This document shows, in pieces, positions 19,439 through 32,622 of a stretch of 64,000 nt of DNA. The DNA is taken from positions 124,001 through 188,000 of the forward strand of contig CANLDL010000002.1 of the NCBI GenBank assembly GCA_947489425.1, read 5' to 3'. Under the pieces are notes generated by a model. The model saw only the letters and a program-made list of their open reading frames with translations. It made no database searches and was not told the origin of the DNA. Made by a program: the position numbers and the translations under genes. This DNA is from an uncultured Pseudomonadales bacterium. Lineage in GTDB: Bacteria > Pseudomonadota > Gammaproteobacteria > Pseudomonadales > Cellvibrionaceae. How positions within the stretch are numbered: the stretch's first letter is position 1; every line of letters begins with the position of its first letter.

Positions 19439-19617
19439 CTCTAATAACTTCTGCTACTTACTATTGTTAACCGACATAGACAAATATTTAGTCACGGGCC
19501 GACTAGGCAAATGGTAATATCTGACCTTAAACTATTCTTTAAATATCCATAATAGCTATAACCAACAACAAATGAGTCAATGACGATTAACAGTCTCTAC
19601 GAAATTTAATAATAAGC

Positions 19618-20106
19618 TTAGTAATTATTATGTATCGTTTGACTCAATCTAAAACGGATTTGAATACTCTTCAGCATTAAGACAAGTACAGGCCACAATA
19701 GTGCGCTTGTTAACGCCGCAAATAGAAAGAAATAACTACTTTCTCGTTGGCTAACTAGACTTGAGACCCAATTAGAATAGATAGAAAACACCGCCACAAA
19801 CATAAAAATCCATAGTGATTGATGCCAAAACACATAGTGACGAATGCGTGGATAAAACATGTGGGCTAGATAAGCCACAATCATCATACCAATTGCATTA
19901 ACTCCCAGAGGTGAAAACTCGAGTAAGTCATGCAATAGACCCACAAACCAAGCCGATAACAAGCCAAAATACTGCGGCGATACCATTGACCAATAAATAA
20001 CAAGTAATACGACAAATTCGGGGCGTAATCCACGCCATTCAAAGTCGATAGGCATCACCATCAACAAAAATCCAAGACAAAAACTAATAGTAATGAGGAC
20101 TCTCAA
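19618..20106 (-). CDS. mreD: Rod shape-determining protein MreD
   Basis: A small inner-membrane protein (162 aa) with about five hydrophobic segments, part of the elongasome with MreB, MreC, RodA and PBP2. GLLHDLLEFSPLGVNAI, with its conserved GxxxDLL, is the family hallmark. Translation starts at TTG (20106) with a weak G-rich upstream stretch; no ATG fits without removing the first helix. It is 39 bp after mreC. Confidence 0.9.
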   Translation of the reverse strand: MRVLITISFCLGFLLMVMPIDFEWRGLRPEFVVLLVIYWSMVSPQYFGLLSAWFVGLLHDLLEFSPLGVNAIGMMIVAYLAHMFYPRIRHYVFWHQSLWIFMFVAVFSIYSNWVSSLVSQRESSYFFLFAALTSALLWPVLVLMLKSIQIRFRLSQTIHNNY

Positions 20107-20145
20107 ATACCCAAACCCGCTTTTAAGTTAATCGTTTTAAAGCAC

Positions 20146-20976
20146 TTATTCACTAAACACTAATAGCACATGTCGACTGCGATCCAATCGTGCCGCCGGC
20201 TTCGCAACAACCGTTGCAAAAGCCTCTCCTGGATCAAATGTAATCTTCTCTATCTGAGCGACAGGATAGCCTACAGGAAAACGACCTCCAAGGCCGGAAC
20301 TAACAAGAATATCCCCTTCTTTGATATCCATCGTTGAGGATACGAAACGCAGGCGTAACTCATATAGATCACCCACACCCTCAGCAACCGTACGTACATT
20401 ATTGCGAGTAATTTGAACAGGGATAGCATGGGAATTATCAGTAATTAATAGTACTTGTGCTGTATAAGGCGTCACAGAAACCACTTGTCCCATTAGACCA
20501 AATGCATCTAATAAAGGCTGGCCAACATAAATACCGTCGTTACTGCCTTTATCAACAATAACTTTGTGTACTAAGGGGTCGGGGGATACACCGATTAATT
20601 CAGCTACCAACACCCTGTCTTGCACAATCTCCGAGGAATTCATCAACTGTCTTAAGCGCAAATTCTCAGCGACGAGAGACGCCATTTGCTGTAGACGCGA
20701 TTCCTGTACTCGGATTTGATTACGTAGCAGCTTATTCTCAGCCTCTATCTCTTGACGAGACAACAGTCGGTCATCAAACCACAGCGATACACGCTCAGGA
20801 ATATCACTCACCCAATAGAAAGGTACCGCTATTACATCTAACTTACTACGAATAGGTTCTAGCCACTGGGTATAACGGCCAACAACCAATAGAGCAACAG
20901 TAATAATGACAAGCAGAACCACTCGGGAGAAATAGGAAGGGCCTTTCGTAAATAAGAGTTTAATAGGAACACCCAA
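20146..20976 (-). CDS. mreC: Rod shape-determining protein MreC
   Basis: A bitopic protein (276 aa) that couples MreB filaments to PBP2 in the periplasm. One membrane helix at about residues 17-37, a coiled coil (about 68-110: SRQEIEAENKLLRNQIRVQE), then two six-stranded beta-barrels with RVLVAELIGVSPDPL and VSSGLGGRFPVGYPVA. The only sensible start is TTG at 20976, with no clear Shine-Dalgarno sequence; the next in-frame candidate (GTG, residue 20) would cut into the membrane helix. Confidence 0.93.
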   Translation of the reverse strand: MGVPIKLLFTKGPSYFSRVVLLVIITVALLVVGRYTQWLEPIRSKLDVIAVPFYWVSDIPERVSLWFDDRLLSRQEIEAENKLLRNQIRVQESRLQQMASLVAENLRLRQLMNSSEIVQDRVLVAELIGVSPDPLVHKVIVDKGSNDGIYVGQPLLDAFGLMGQVVSVTPYTAQVLLITDNSHAIPVQITRNNVRTVAEGVGDLYELRLRFVSSTMDIKEGDILVSSGLGGRFPVGYPVAQIEKITFDPGEAFATVVAKPAARLDRSRHVLLVFSE

Positions 20977-21084
20977 TCAGCGATATGAAGTTATGAGGAG
21001 TAGATAATAAGGCGCTATATTATCTACTCGCAAACGAGGATAAATACTATTAGGCAATAGCACATAGAAACCAATACGCTATAT

Positions 21085-22485
<1,401 letters not shown>

Positions 22486-22767
22486 GTGGAAGCCAGTGAA
22501 ATTGCTAAGTTAGCCCAGCTAGCGCGTATTAATATAGAAGCAGACATGGTTGACGAAGTCACAGAAAGTATAGGTAGCATTCTCAATTTAGTGGATCAGT
22601 TACAAGCGGTAGATACGAGTGGTGTTGAACCGATGTCACACCCGATGGATGCAGTCCAACGACTACGTGCGGATGTTGTCAGCGAGGAAAACCAACGCGA
22701 TAACTTACAAGCAACTGCCCCCGCTACCGATAAAGGCCTATTTTTAGTACCTAAAGTCATCGACTAG
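22486..22767 (+). CDS. gatC: Asp-tRNA(Asn)/Glu-tRNA(Gln) amidotransferase subunit C
   Basis: GatC (93 aa) wraps around GatA and stabilises the GatAB interface. Two helices (EIAKLAQLARI and VTESIGSILNLVDQLQAVD) are followed by the VEPMSHPMDAVQRLRADVV linker. I place the start at GTG 22486: GGAG at 22475-22478 gives proper spacing and yields the usual N-terminus. The frame continues to TTG 22474, which would overlap that ribosome binding site. Confidence 0.93.
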   Translation: MEASEIAKLAQLARINIEADMVDEVTESIGSILNLVDQLQAVDTSGVEPMSHPMDAVQRLRADVVSEENQRDNLQATAPATDKGLFLVPKVID

Positions 22768-22887
22768 CACCTACTGTATTTTCCAATGTTCGACTTATAA
22801 CGATAAATGGCAGGCCTAATCATTGCCAGTTTACTTTTAATAAGCAACAAACACTCAATGAATTTATAACTCTCTATTAATAACACT

Positions 22888-24375
22888 ATGTCTTCAAATA
22901 TTACAAAACAGCGCAGTCTGCACGAATTAAGCATTACTGAACTCAACGCAGGCCTTCGCAATAAGGATTTTTCCAGCGTTGAATTAACCCAACACTTTAT
23001 TGAACGCATTGAGCGCTTGGATACACGCTTTAACAGCTTTATTAGCATCTGTTCCGAGCAGGCCTTAACTGCTGCAAGCCGCGCCGATGCACAATTAGCG
23101 AGCGGCAATGCAGGCGTACTGTGTGGAATTCCCATTGCCCATAAAGATTTATTTTGCACCAACGGGATCCGTACCAGCTGCGGCTCAAAAATGCTTGATA
23201 ATTTTGTGCCTCCCTATGACGCTACCATTGTAGAAAACTGTGCTAATGCCGGCGCCGTTGTACTCGGCAAGACCAATATGGACGAGTTTGCGATGGGCTC
23301 ATCCAATGAGAATAGCTTTTATGGGCCGGCAATAAACCCCTGGGGGGAAAACTGCGTACCCGGTGGCTCATCAGGTGGCTCGGCGGCCGCAGTTGCGGCA
23401 CAACTAGTCACTGCTGCTACCGCCAGTGATACCGGTGGTTCTATTCGCCAACCGGCGAGCTTTTGTGGTGTAACGGGCCTAAAACCTACCTATGGCCGCG
23501 TTTCACGCTGGGGAATGGTCGCCTATGCATCGAGCCTTGACCAAGCAGGCCCCATTGCAAAAAGTGCCGAAGATGCCGCTATTATGCTCAATGTATTGGC
23601 AAGCTTCGATAAAAAAGACTCAACCAGTATCGATAAGACAAAACCCGATTACGCAGCAACACTGGATCAACCTCTTAACGGCTTGCGTATTGGCATATCC
23701 AAAGAATATTTTAGCGACGGTATCGACCCAGAAGTGGCAAAGCTCACCCAAGACGCCATTAGCTTTTATGAGACTCTCGGCGCTAGCATTAAAGAAGTAT
23801 CTTTACCTCATACACAATTAGCGGTACCTGCTTATTATGTCATTGCACCCGCTGAATGTTCAGCCAATTTATCACGCTTTGACGGTGTTCGTTATGGCTA
23901 TCGCTGCGAAAACCCAACAGACCTTGAAGACCTCTACAAACGCTCGCGTGCAGAGGGTTTTGGCGAGGAAGTAAAACGCCGCATTCTCGTCGGCGCCTAT
24001 GCTCTATCGGCAGGTTATTACGATGCCTATTACCGTAAAGCTCAACAGGTGCGCCGTTTAATCAAACAAGATTTCGATACCGTGTTTAAAGAAGTCGACC
24101 TTATTGCTAGCCCTACTGCGCCAACGCCCGCTTTTGGCTTAGGTGAAAAAACAAAAGATCCTGTATCGATGTATCTAGAAGATATTTACACATTACCTGT
24201 TAATTTAGCAGGGCTACCAGCGATCTCTATCCCCTGTGGCTTGACAGGGCAGAATAAACCCGTTGGCCTGCAATTAATTGGTAACTACTTTAGTGAAGCG
24301 CAATTACTTAATAGTGCGCATAAATTTCAACAAGCAACAGATTTTCATCAGCAAACAGCCCCTGATCTTGACTAG
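22888..24375 (+). CDS. gatA: Asp-tRNA(Asn)/Glu-tRNA(Gln) amidotransferase subunit A
   Basis: The amidase subunit (495 aa) that frees ammonia from glutamine for transamidation of misacylated tRNA. The amidase-signature catalytic triad is visible: Lys in [10 protein letters not shown], cis-Ser in [11 protein letters not shown] and nucleophile Ser in [14 protein letters not shown]. Length is normal. It starts 120 bp after gatC and is followed by gatB after 54 bp. Presence of GatCAB implies indirect formation of Gln-tRNA(Gln), Asn-tRNA(Asn) or both. Confidence 0.97.
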   Translation: MSSNITKQRSLHELSITELNAGLRNKDFSSVELTQHFIERIERLDTRFNSFISICSEQALTAASRADAQLASGNAGVLCGIPIAHKDLFCTNGIRTSCGSKMLDNFVPPYDATIVENCANAGAVVLGKTNMDEFAMGSSNENSFYGPAINPWGENCVPGGSSGGSAAAVAAQLVTAATASDTGGSIRQPASFCGVTGLKPTYGRVSRWGMVAYASSLDQAGPIAKSAEDAAIMLNVLASFDKKDSTSIDKTKPDYAATLDQPLNGLRIGISKEYFSDGIDPEVAKLTQDAISFYETLGASIKEVSLPHTQLAVPAYYVIAPAECSANLSRFDGVRYGYRCENPTDLEDLYKRSRAEGFGEEVKRRILVGAYALSAGYYDAYYRKAQQVRRLIKQDFDTVFKEVDLIASPTAPTPAFGLGEKTKDPVSMYLEDIYTLPVNLAGLPAISIPCGLTGQNKPVGLQLIGNYFSEAQLLNSAHKFQQATDFHQQTAPDLD

Positions 24376-24429
24376 GCCTTGTAGTCACTGATTGTTATTA
24401 TCTGAAATCAAGAATAAAGAGATATAGTT

Positions 24430-25878
24430 ATGGAATGGGAAACGGTAATTGGCCTTGAGGTCCATGTACAACTCGCCACCGCAACCAAAATATTTTCAGG
24501 CGCAAGCACCGCTTTTGGCGCAGAGCCTAACACACAAGCCTGCGCAATTGATCTTGCCATGCCTGGCACATTGCCCGTTGCTAACGAACAGGCTTTTCGT
24601 TACGCCATTATGTTTGGCTTAGCCATCGATGCTGAGATTGGCAAACGTTCTTATTTTGAGCGCAAAAACTATTTTTACCCCGACTTACCCAAAGGCTATC
24701 AAACCACACAACTCGACCAACCCATTGTCGGTGCAGGTCACGTTGATATCGAACTTGATGATGGTAGCACCAAGCGTATTCGCATCCATCATGCACACCT
24801 TGAAGAAGACGCGGGTAAATCGTTACACGAAGACTTTCAGGGAATGTCGGGTATCGATCTCAACCGTGCAGGCACCCCTCTGATAGAGATCGTCTCCGAG
24901 CCAGACATGACAAATTCAGCCGAGGCTGTGGCCTTTGCTAAAAAATTGCACTCTATTGTCACCAGCCTCGGTATTTGTGATGGCGAGATGTCTCAAGGCT
25001 CGATGCGCTTTGATGTCAATATCTCAGTACGCCCTAAAGGCCAAAAGGAATTAGGCACACGCACAGAAACTAAAAACTTAAATTCATTTAAGTTTATGGA
25101 AGAGGCCATTGCTTTAGAGGTAGAACGCCAAATAGATGTTATCGAAGATGGCGGAGAGATTATCCAACAAACACGTCTCTATGACGCCGATACCAAATCT
25201 GCTCGTGCTATGCGCTCTAAAGAAGACGCTAACGACTACCGCTACTTCCCCTGCCCCGATTTACTCCCTGTTATTTTTGATGACGACTATATTGCACAAA
25301 TTAACGACAACCTACCTGAGCTACCCGAGGCACGCTGCGCACGTTTTATTAGCAAATATGCACTATCGGATTACGACGCCAAGCAACTCGCCGAAAATGC
25401 CGCCATTGCCAACTACTTTGAAGCGTGTACCGAGCAATGCGATGATGCAAAACTATCTGCCAACTGGGTAATGGGTGAGCTTGCAGCAAGCTTAAACGCG
25501 CACGAGCTAAGCATACAAAACTGCCCCGTTAGCGCCTCGCAACTAGCCGGCGTTATCTCACGCATTAAAGATAAAACCATTTCCAATAAAATTGCCAAAC
25601 AAGTCTTTGACGCGCTTTGGAATAAAGAAGGTGATGATGCCGACAGTATTATCGAATCCAAAGGCTTAAAACAAGTTTCTGATACGGGTGCATTGGGCGC
25701 AATGATCGACGATGTTATTGCAGCCAATCAAAAGCAAGTTGAAAATTATCGCAATGCAGATGCCGACAAACGCCCTAAAATGCTAGGCTTTTTTGTTGGC
25801 CAAATTATGAAAGCATCTAAAGGGCAAGCTAATCCACAACTAGTGAACCAGCTATTACAAGAAAAGCTGAATGGCTAA
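24430..25878 (+). CDS. gatB: Asp-tRNA(Asn)/Glu-tRNA(Gln) amidotransferase subunit B
   Basis: GatB (482 aa) binds the mischarged tRNA and phosphorylates its carboxylate with ATP. N-terminal cradle: [35 protein letters not shown] and HLEEDAGKS. The C-terminal YqeY-like tail domain (about residues 330-482) includes [13 protein letters not shown] and [19 protein letters not shown]. All expected segments are present. Confidence 0.97.
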   Translation: MEWETVIGLEVHVQLATATKIFSGASTAFGAEPNTQACAIDLAMPGTLPVANEQAFRYAIMFGLAIDAEIGKRSYFERKNYFYPDLPKGYQTTQLDQPIVGAGHVDIELDDGSTKRIRIHHAHLEEDAGKSLHEDFQGMSGIDLNRAGTPLIEIVSEPDMTNSAEAVAFAKKLHSIVTSLGICDGEMSQGSMRFDVNISVRPKGQKELGTRTETKNLNSFKFMEEAIALEVERQIDVIEDGGEIIQQTRLYDADTKSARAMRSKEDANDYRYFPCPDLLPVIFDDDYIAQINDNLPELPEARCARFISKYALSDYDAKQLAENAAIANYFEACTEQCDDAKLSANWVMGELAASLNAHELSIQNCPVSASQLAGVISRIKDKTISNKIAKQVFDALWNKEGDDADSIIESKGLKQVSDTGALGAMIDDVIAANQKQVENYRNADADKRPKMLGFFVGQIMKASKGQANPQLVNQLLQEKLNG

Positions 25879-25943
25879 GCCTTTATCGGCAGGCCTAATT
25901 GATAAATATTACTTAATTACCATTCAACGACAGAGCTAAAAAC

Positions 25944-26243
25944 ATGGCATTAAAAAAAGATAAAGAAAAAGTACTAGGCGAAGTATTCGATGATGAGCGT
26001 ATCAAAACATTTTTAGATTACGAAGCCTACGGCGACATCAACCCTAGTTACCACCTTTTAGAAAAAGCTTATCGAGGCATGAAGGTCGATAATTTTTCAA
26101 CCTTCTTAACCTTTTTCATTAAGGCTGGCCATGATATTAATGCTAAGGGCAGCGACGGCAATACCTTTTTAAAAACTATCGAAAGACATACGCAGGCTGA
26201 CGATTACATCGTTGCATTAAAACAGCACGGTGCCGAGGCTTAA
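25944..26243 (+). CDS. PA4642 family protein
   Basis: A 99-aa protein resembling the uncharacterised Pseudomonas PA4642 family (start KKDKEKVLGEVFDDERIKTFL; middle YRGMKVDNFSTFLTFFIKAGHDIN). The C-terminal half resembles a single ankyrin-like helical repeat. Function is unknown. It is 65 bp after gatB and 44 bp before cysZ, and so may share their transcript. Confidence 0.7.
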   Translation: MALKKDKEKVLGEVFDDERIKTFLDYEAYGDINPSYHLLEKAYRGMKVDNFSTFLTFFIKAGHDINAKGSDGNTFLKTIERHTQADDYIVALKQHGAEA

Positions 26244-26287
26244 TCAGCGGTTCTAAACAGCGTATACAGTAAAGTATCAGGGTACTT

Positions 26288-27085
26288 GTGAATAAACTAC
26301 AAACCATCAATCTACTCAAAACCATTAATACTGTTGGTAACGGCTTTCGCTACCTTCTCGAGGGCGCTAAAATACTCACTCAGCCTGGCATGAAGCGGTT
26401 CGTTCTGGTGCCGCTGGTTGCTAACATTATTGTTTTTATCTTTTTAACCACGCTGTTAATCCAATACTTTAGTGATGTTACACAGTACTTTAGCGATTTT
26501 TTATCCGGCTGGGCATGGCTTGCTTATTTTGCAGCAATTATTGCGACTATTTTATCTGGCCTTGCAGCGTTTATTATCTTACTGGTTTATGGATACAGTT
26601 TTAACCTAATCACTAATATTATTGCCGCTCCTTTTTACGGTATGCTTGCCGAAAAAATAGAAAATAGACTCACTGGCAATGTACTTCCAAGTGAATCAAT
26701 AGCGAGTATTACGGTACGTACCTTACAGCGAGAAATGGTCAAGCTGTGGTATTTTATATCGAGAGGTTTTTTAGTCACCCTTGGGCTTTTTATTTTAGCC
26801 TTTATTCCGCTATTAAATATTTTAGTACCCATACTTGCTGTACTTTGGGGCGCATGGGTACTCACATTGCAATATGTCGACTACCCTGCCGATAACAACC
26901 GCATGTCCTTCGGTGAACTACGCCGTCAAATCAAGTCGAAGAGATATTCAACAACAGGCTTTGGCGGCCTGATATTACTGGGCAGTATAATTCCCATTGT
27001 TAATATTTTTATTATGCCAATTGCTGTAGCCGGTGGAACAATCTTTTGGATTAATGAACTCAATAATCCCATCATAGAAGGTTAA
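26288..27085 (+). CDS. cysZ: Sulfate transporter CysZ
   Basis: A 265-aa integral membrane protein of the CysZ/EI24 family with several long hydrophobic helices (about residues 38-62, 76-108, 155-190 and 228-255). G-rich N-terminal GFRYLLEGAKILTQPGMKRFVLVP and YVDYPADNNRMSF are characteristic. In E. coli it mediates sulfate uptake for cysteine synthesis. The start is GTG at 26288. It converges on guaA. Confidence 0.88.
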   Translation: MNKLQTINLLKTINTVGNGFRYLLEGAKILTQPGMKRFVLVPLVANIIVFIFLTTLLIQYFSDVTQYFSDFLSGWAWLAYFAAIIATILSGLAAFIILLVYGYSFNLITNIIAAPFYGMLAEKIENRLTGNVLPSESIASITVRTLQREMVKLWYFISRGFLVTLGLFILAFIPLLNILVPILAVLWGAWVLTLQYVDYPADNNRMSFGELRRQIKSKRYSTTGFGGLILLGSIIPIVNIFIMPIAVAGGTIFWINELNNPIIEG

Positions 27086-27147
27086 ACAGCCTAGCGATGA
27101 GTTAAGCACATAGAGTTAACTCACCCCACAATCAATAGCATGATGAC

Positions 27148-28722
27148 TTATTCCCACTCAATCGTAGCGGGTGGCTTGCTAGAGACATCATAGGCAACAC
27201 GCGAGATGCCCGATATTTCATTAATAATACGGTTAGAGACCTTCTCCAACAACTCATAGGGTAAATGCGCCCAACGCGCGGTCATAAAGTCAATAGTCTC
27301 AACGGCTCTTAGACTTACTACCCATTCATAGCGACGGCCATCGCCAACAACACCAACGGATTTAACGGGCAAAAATACAACAAAAGCCTGACTGGTTTTA
27401 TGATACCAATCGGCATTGTGAAGCTCTTCTATAAAAATAGCATCAGCCTCTCTCAATAAATCAGCATACTCTTTTTTAACTTCACCTAATATACGTACAC
27501 CAAGACCAGGGCCAGGGAATGGATGTCGATAGACCATGTCGTAAGCTAAACCAAGCTCTAAACCTATTTTGCGCACCTCATCTTTAAATAATTCACGCAG
27601 TGGTTCAACTAATTTCATTTTCATATTATCGGGCAAACCACCCACATTGTGGTGCGATTTAATCACATGTGCCTTGCCTGTTTTAGAGGCCGCTGATTCA
27701 ATAACATCAGGGTAAATTGTGCCCTGAGCTAGCCAATTAACATCCTGTATTTTATGGGCTTCTTCATCAAAAATTTCGATAAAGGTGTTACCGATGGCTT
27801 TACGCTTAGCTTCGGGATCGCTGACACCTTTGAGCTTATCAAGAAATACCTGCTCTGCATTGGCACGAATGACTTTGATACCCATATTCTCGGCGAACAT
27901 AGCCATCACCTGATCGCCCTCATTTTTACGCAGCAGACCATTGTCGACAAAAACACAAGTCAATTGATCACCAATTGCTTTATGCAGCAAAGCAGCAACC
28001 ACCGATGAATCCACGCCACCCGACAGACCTAGTAGTACCTTATCGCTACCCACCTGCTCGCGTACTCGCTTGATCATATCCTCAATAATATTAGCGGGAG
28101 TCCATAAGGCCTCACAGCCACAAATTTTATGCACAAAGTTCTCATATAAGGGCTTACCCTGTAGCGTATGAGTCACTTCCGGATGGAATTGAATACCATA
28201 AAAATGTTTTTCTTCGAGCGCAATACCAGCAATCGGGCAGGAATCTGTCGAGGCAATTAGACCAAAACCAGCCGGAATCTCCACTACCTTATCACCATGA
28301 CTCATCCATACATCAAGGTATGTATTGCCGCCGTCTTCACGGTCACTCAAATTGCTTAATAGTTGATTCTGCTCCTCTAGCTTTATCTCAGCGTAACCAA
28401 ACTCATGTACAGCGGAAGTAGCTACTTTGCCACCTAACTGCTCAGCCATAGCCTGCATGCCATAACAAATACCGAGTACAGGGATACCCAAATCAAATAC
28501 ACCCTCAGGAATTCGTGGCGATGCATCTCCGGTTACAGACTCAGGCCCACCCGATAAAATAATACCCTTGGGGCTAAATTCACGAATATCATCGATACTA
28601 ATATCAAAGGGCCTAATCTCAGAAAACACACCAATCTCACGCACACGACGCGCAATCAATTGCGTGTATTGCGAACCAAAATCGAGAATTAAAATACGTT
28701 CTGAATGGATGTCTTGAGTCAT
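27148..28722 (-). CDS. guaA: GMP synthase (glutamine-hydrolysing)
   Basis: A 524-aa enzyme converting XMP to GMP. The class I glutaminase domain (about residues 8-205) has the nucleophile Cys in GICYGMQ and His/Glu in QFHPEV; the PP-loop ATP pyrophosphatase follows with [13 protein letters not shown], then the dimerisation domain ending [10 protein letters not shown]. It is downstream of guaB on the same strand, separated by 203 bp that contains a palindromic element and a terminator-like hairpin. Confidence 0.98.
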   Translation of the reverse strand: MTQDIHSERILILDFGSQYTQLIARRVREIGVFSEIRPFDISIDDIREFSPKGIILSGGPESVTGDASPRIPEGVFDLGIPVLGICYGMQAMAEQLGGKVATSAVHEFGYAEIKLEEQNQLLSNLSDREDGGNTYLDVWMSHGDKVVEIPAGFGLIASTDSCPIAGIALEEKHFYGIQFHPEVTHTLQGKPLYENFVHKICGCEALWTPANIIEDMIKRVREQVGSDKVLLGLSGGVDSSVVAALLHKAIGDQLTCVFVDNGLLRKNEGDQVMAMFAENMGIKVIRANAEQVFLDKLKGVSDPEAKRKAIGNTFIEIFDEEAHKIQDVNWLAQGTIYPDVIESAASKTGKAHVIKSHHNVGGLPDNMKMKLVEPLRELFKDEVRKIGLELGLAYDMVYRHPFPGPGLGVRILGEVKKEYADLLREADAIFIEELHNADWYHKTSQAFVVFLPVKSVGVVGDGRRYEWVVSLRAVETIDFMTARWAHLPYELLEKVSNRIINEISGISRVAYDVSSKPPATIEWE

Positions 28723-28754
28723 TAATTGATACTCTTAAAAGCTTTTTGGATACT

Positions 28755-28792
28755 TATAAAATTAAAATAGAGCCGTAAGACTCTATTTTAAT
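28755..28792 (-). terminator. Terminator/attenuator hairpin between guaB and guaA
   Basis: ATTAAAATAGAG (28761-28772) and CTCTATTTTAAT (28781-28792) are exact complements around an 8-nt loop. On the minus strand the second arm runs into a T-rich tail. It lies after guaB and 38 bp before the guaA start, so it should end or attenuate guaB transcription before guaA. Confidence 0.6.
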
Positions 28793-28807
28793 AATAGTTT
28801 ATTTACA

Positions 28808-28924
28808 GAAGCGTTGGCGAGGCAGCCAAGACAAGGCGCCGATGATCGCAAAAGCGGAGCTTATATTAATAAGTGAGCATTTTAAGATCATTGGCAACGC
28901 CGTATTGGCAACGCAGGTAGCTTC
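28808..28924. repeat. About 117-bp imperfect palindromic element after guaB
   Basis: The two ends are GAAGC (28808-28812) and GCTTC (28920-28924), and the halves fold back on each other along nearly their whole length with small mismatches. Matching pieces include GATGATC (28841-28847) against GATCATT (28886-28892), and GAGC (28857-28860) against an offset copy near the tip. The element ends one base before the guaB stop codon. The layout resembles miniature palindromic intergenic repeats found scattered in marine gammaproteobacteria, but I see only this copy in the window. Confidence 0.6.
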
Positions 28925-28925
28925 A

Positions 28926-30446
<1,521 letters not shown>

Positions 30447-30571
30447 TTATAAACTGTTACAGCAAATGGGTAAATGCAATCCTAGACCACAGTTAAAGTT
30501 ATCAGTTAGTATTTACCCTCCCTCCCATCTATTGTGCTTGTATTAAAAGAAAATCAATTTACACTTGAGCC

Positions 30572-31915
30572 ATGATTGCCTCACAAGAAAAAAACATTCT
30601 ATCGGTTAGCCAACTCAACCGCCGCGCTAAGCAACTACTGGAGACTCACCTACCTTTAATTTGGGTATCGGGAGAGCTTTCAAACTTTGCAAAACCAAGC
30701 TCTGGGCACTGGTACTTTTCACTCAAAGATGAACGCGCACAAGTACGTTGCGCCATGTTTAAACAAGCCAATTCGCGACTGCGCTGGCAACCTAATGCTG
30801 GCGACCATGTACTAGTGCGTGCACGGGTTAGTTTGTACGAAGGCCGTGGTGACTATCAGTTAATTGTTGAACATATGGAGCAGGCAGGTGCAGGAGCACT
30901 ACAACAAGCTTTTGAGGATTTAAAGTACAAACTACAGCAAGAGGGCCTATTCAACGAGGCCAACAAAAAAGAACTTCCTCAATTCCCCAAGCATATAGGC
31001 ATTATTACATCACCAACTGGGGCAGCCATTCGTGATATTTTATCGGTGATACACAGGCGTTACCCCATTGTTAATAGCACTATTATCCCCGTATCTGTTC
31101 AGGGAGAAGGCGCAGCCAATGAAATTATTAAAGGTATTAAAAAAGCCATTGATCATAGAGGCTTTGACCTTTTAATATTAAGTCGCGGTGGTGGCTCGAT
31201 AGAAGATTTATGGGCGTTTAATAACGAGAACCTTGCCAGAGAAATTCACGCCTGCCCCATACCCACAATTAGCGCGGTCGGCCATGAAGTCGATTTTACC
31301 ATTGCTGACTTTGTTGCCGATGTGCGTGCCCCCACCCCATCGGCAAGCGCCGAAATTGCAACTCCAGATCTTAATGAATGGTTACAAACCATTGATTTTT
31401 TGCAGGAGCAATTAGTAAATCATCTGCGGCGGATTATCCAACAAAAAAATCAGGAGCTAGTCTTTTTTAAAAAGCGCCTACGCCACCCTCGCGAGCAAAT
31501 CCATAATCGAAAGCAACAACTAGACAAGATAGAGAAGTCGTTATTAAGTCATATTAATACACTACTTAACTCACAGAGAAAAGAACTGACGTCAATAAAC
31601 AAACGCCTACGGCTTCAACACCCTGAAAAAAATATCCAAATATTTACAGAAAAACTCTGTCAGCTGAATCAAAAAAATCAACGCGCACTTTTACAAATAC
31701 TGCAAACCAAAAAGCAAGAACTGTCAGCATCGGCACAAGTACTCAATGCCGTGAATCCCCTTAGCGTATTATCCAGAGGTTATAGTATGACAACTTCAGC
31801 CGATAACAGGGTTATCAATAGTGTCGATGATGTAGCTGTTGGCGATGTAATATCGACACACTTAACGAAGGGTAGTATAAGTAGTACAGTGATAAAAACA
31901 GAGTCTAAGCAATAG
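30572..31915 (+). CDS. xseA: Exodeoxyribonuclease VII large subunit
   Basis: XseA (447 aa), the catalytic subunit of the single-strand exonuclease ExoVII. An N-terminal OB fold (about residues 8-105: LSVSQLNRRAKQLLE, GELSNFAKPSSGHWYFSLKD) precedes the catalytic domain (GIITSPTGAAIRDIL, LILSRGGGSIEDLWAFN, SAVGHEVDFTIADFVAD) and a long coiled coil (about 270-400). It diverges from guaB. The small subunit xseB is not adjacent, as is usual. Confidence 0.96.
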   Translation: MIASQEKNILSVSQLNRRAKQLLETHLPLIWVSGELSNFAKPSSGHWYFSLKDERAQVRCAMFKQANSRLRWQPNAGDHVLVRARVSLYEGRGDYQLIVEHMEQAGAGALQQAFEDLKYKLQQEGLFNEANKKELPQFPKHIGIITSPTGAAIRDILSVIHRRYPIVNSTIIPVSVQGEGAANEIIKGIKKAIDHRGFDLLILSRGGGSIEDLWAFNNENLAREIHACPIPTISAVGHEVDFTIADFVADVRAPTPSASAEIATPDLNEWLQTIDFLQEQLVNHLRRIIQQKNQELVFFKKRLRHPREQIHNRKQQLDKIEKSLLSHINTLLNSQRKELTSINKRLRLQHPEKNIQIFTEKLCQLNQKNQRALLQILQTKKQELSASAQVLNAVNPLSVLSRGYSMTTSADNRVINSVDDVAVGDVISTHLTKGSISSTVIKTESKQ

Positions 31916-31943
31916 CGATTTAAAGAGTCATTAATAAGTTTCG

Positions 31944-32564
31944 CTAAGTAGCCACTTTTTTTGCAGCAGCAGGCCTTGCACTCCAATGTAGATAAAGATG
32001 TATAATTTTTGCAACAATTAAAATAACCATCCACTGTATACCTAAGTCATAAAATAGATTTAGTGTTAACCAATGCACAAAGGTACCAATCGCAACAATG
32101 TAAGTAATACGCTGCAATAATTTCCATTTTTTTGCGAGCTTTTTCATCGAGAAATTATTAGATGTCAGCGCCAATGGAATAAAAAAGAAAAAAGCAAACC
32201 AGCCCGACCCTATCCTCCAAGTAAACAATTCGTCAAATAGATACTCTAGATAATAAACGTCGCGAATATATAGCAGCAAGTGCAACAGCGCATAGGCAAA
32301 GCTAGCCACACCAAAATAACGGCGACTTTTTAACAGCCAACCTCTCAGTTGTTTGGTGAATGAGAATTTTTTTAAAATAATTAGCATCGGGCTAATCGAT
32401 AAGGTAAACACTAATAGTTGTGTTGAGATCACACCGGTTCGGTGCATCATCTCACTGTAGTATTCCTCAACAAAAATAAAATCCAGCAAATAAGGCACAG
32501 AAGGAATAGCTAGTAGTAGCCATAACAAGTAGGGAGATTTAAGGGCTTTAATAAGTACAGGCAT
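31944..32564 (-). CDS. MsrQ-like ferric reductase-type haem membrane protein
   Basis: A 206-aa protein with about six hydrophobic helices and the ferric-reductase-like domain. RRYFGVASFAYALLHLLLYI and KKWKLLQRITYIVAIGTFVHWL carry histidines placed as in MsrQ (YedZ), and IPLALTSNNF matches the LALTSxN signature. MsrQ passes electrons to the periplasmic methionine-sulfoxide reductase MsrP. No msrP gene is adjacent, so the partner is not shown. It converges on xseA. Confidence 0.75.
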   Translation of the reverse strand: MPVLIKALKSPYLLWLLLAIPSVPYLLDFIFVEEYYSEMMHRTGVISTQLLVFTLSISPMLIILKKFSFTKQLRGWLLKSRRYFGVASFAYALLHLLLYIRDVYYLEYLFDELFTWRIGSGWFAFFFFIPLALTSNNFSMKKLAKKWKLLQRITYIVAIGTFVHWLTLNLFYDLGIQWMVILIVAKIIHLYLHWSARPAAAKKVAT

Positions 32565-32622
32565 ACGTCGTTTTCAAGCAGTTATATAAAGCCGCTGATA
32601 TATAAAAACTCGAAACAATCAA

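Noticed and set aside
27099-27122. GAGTTAA/TTAACTC inverted repeat between cysZ and guaA as a terminator
   Set aside because: AT-rich 7-bp stem without a T run on either strand; too weak to list as a terminator.
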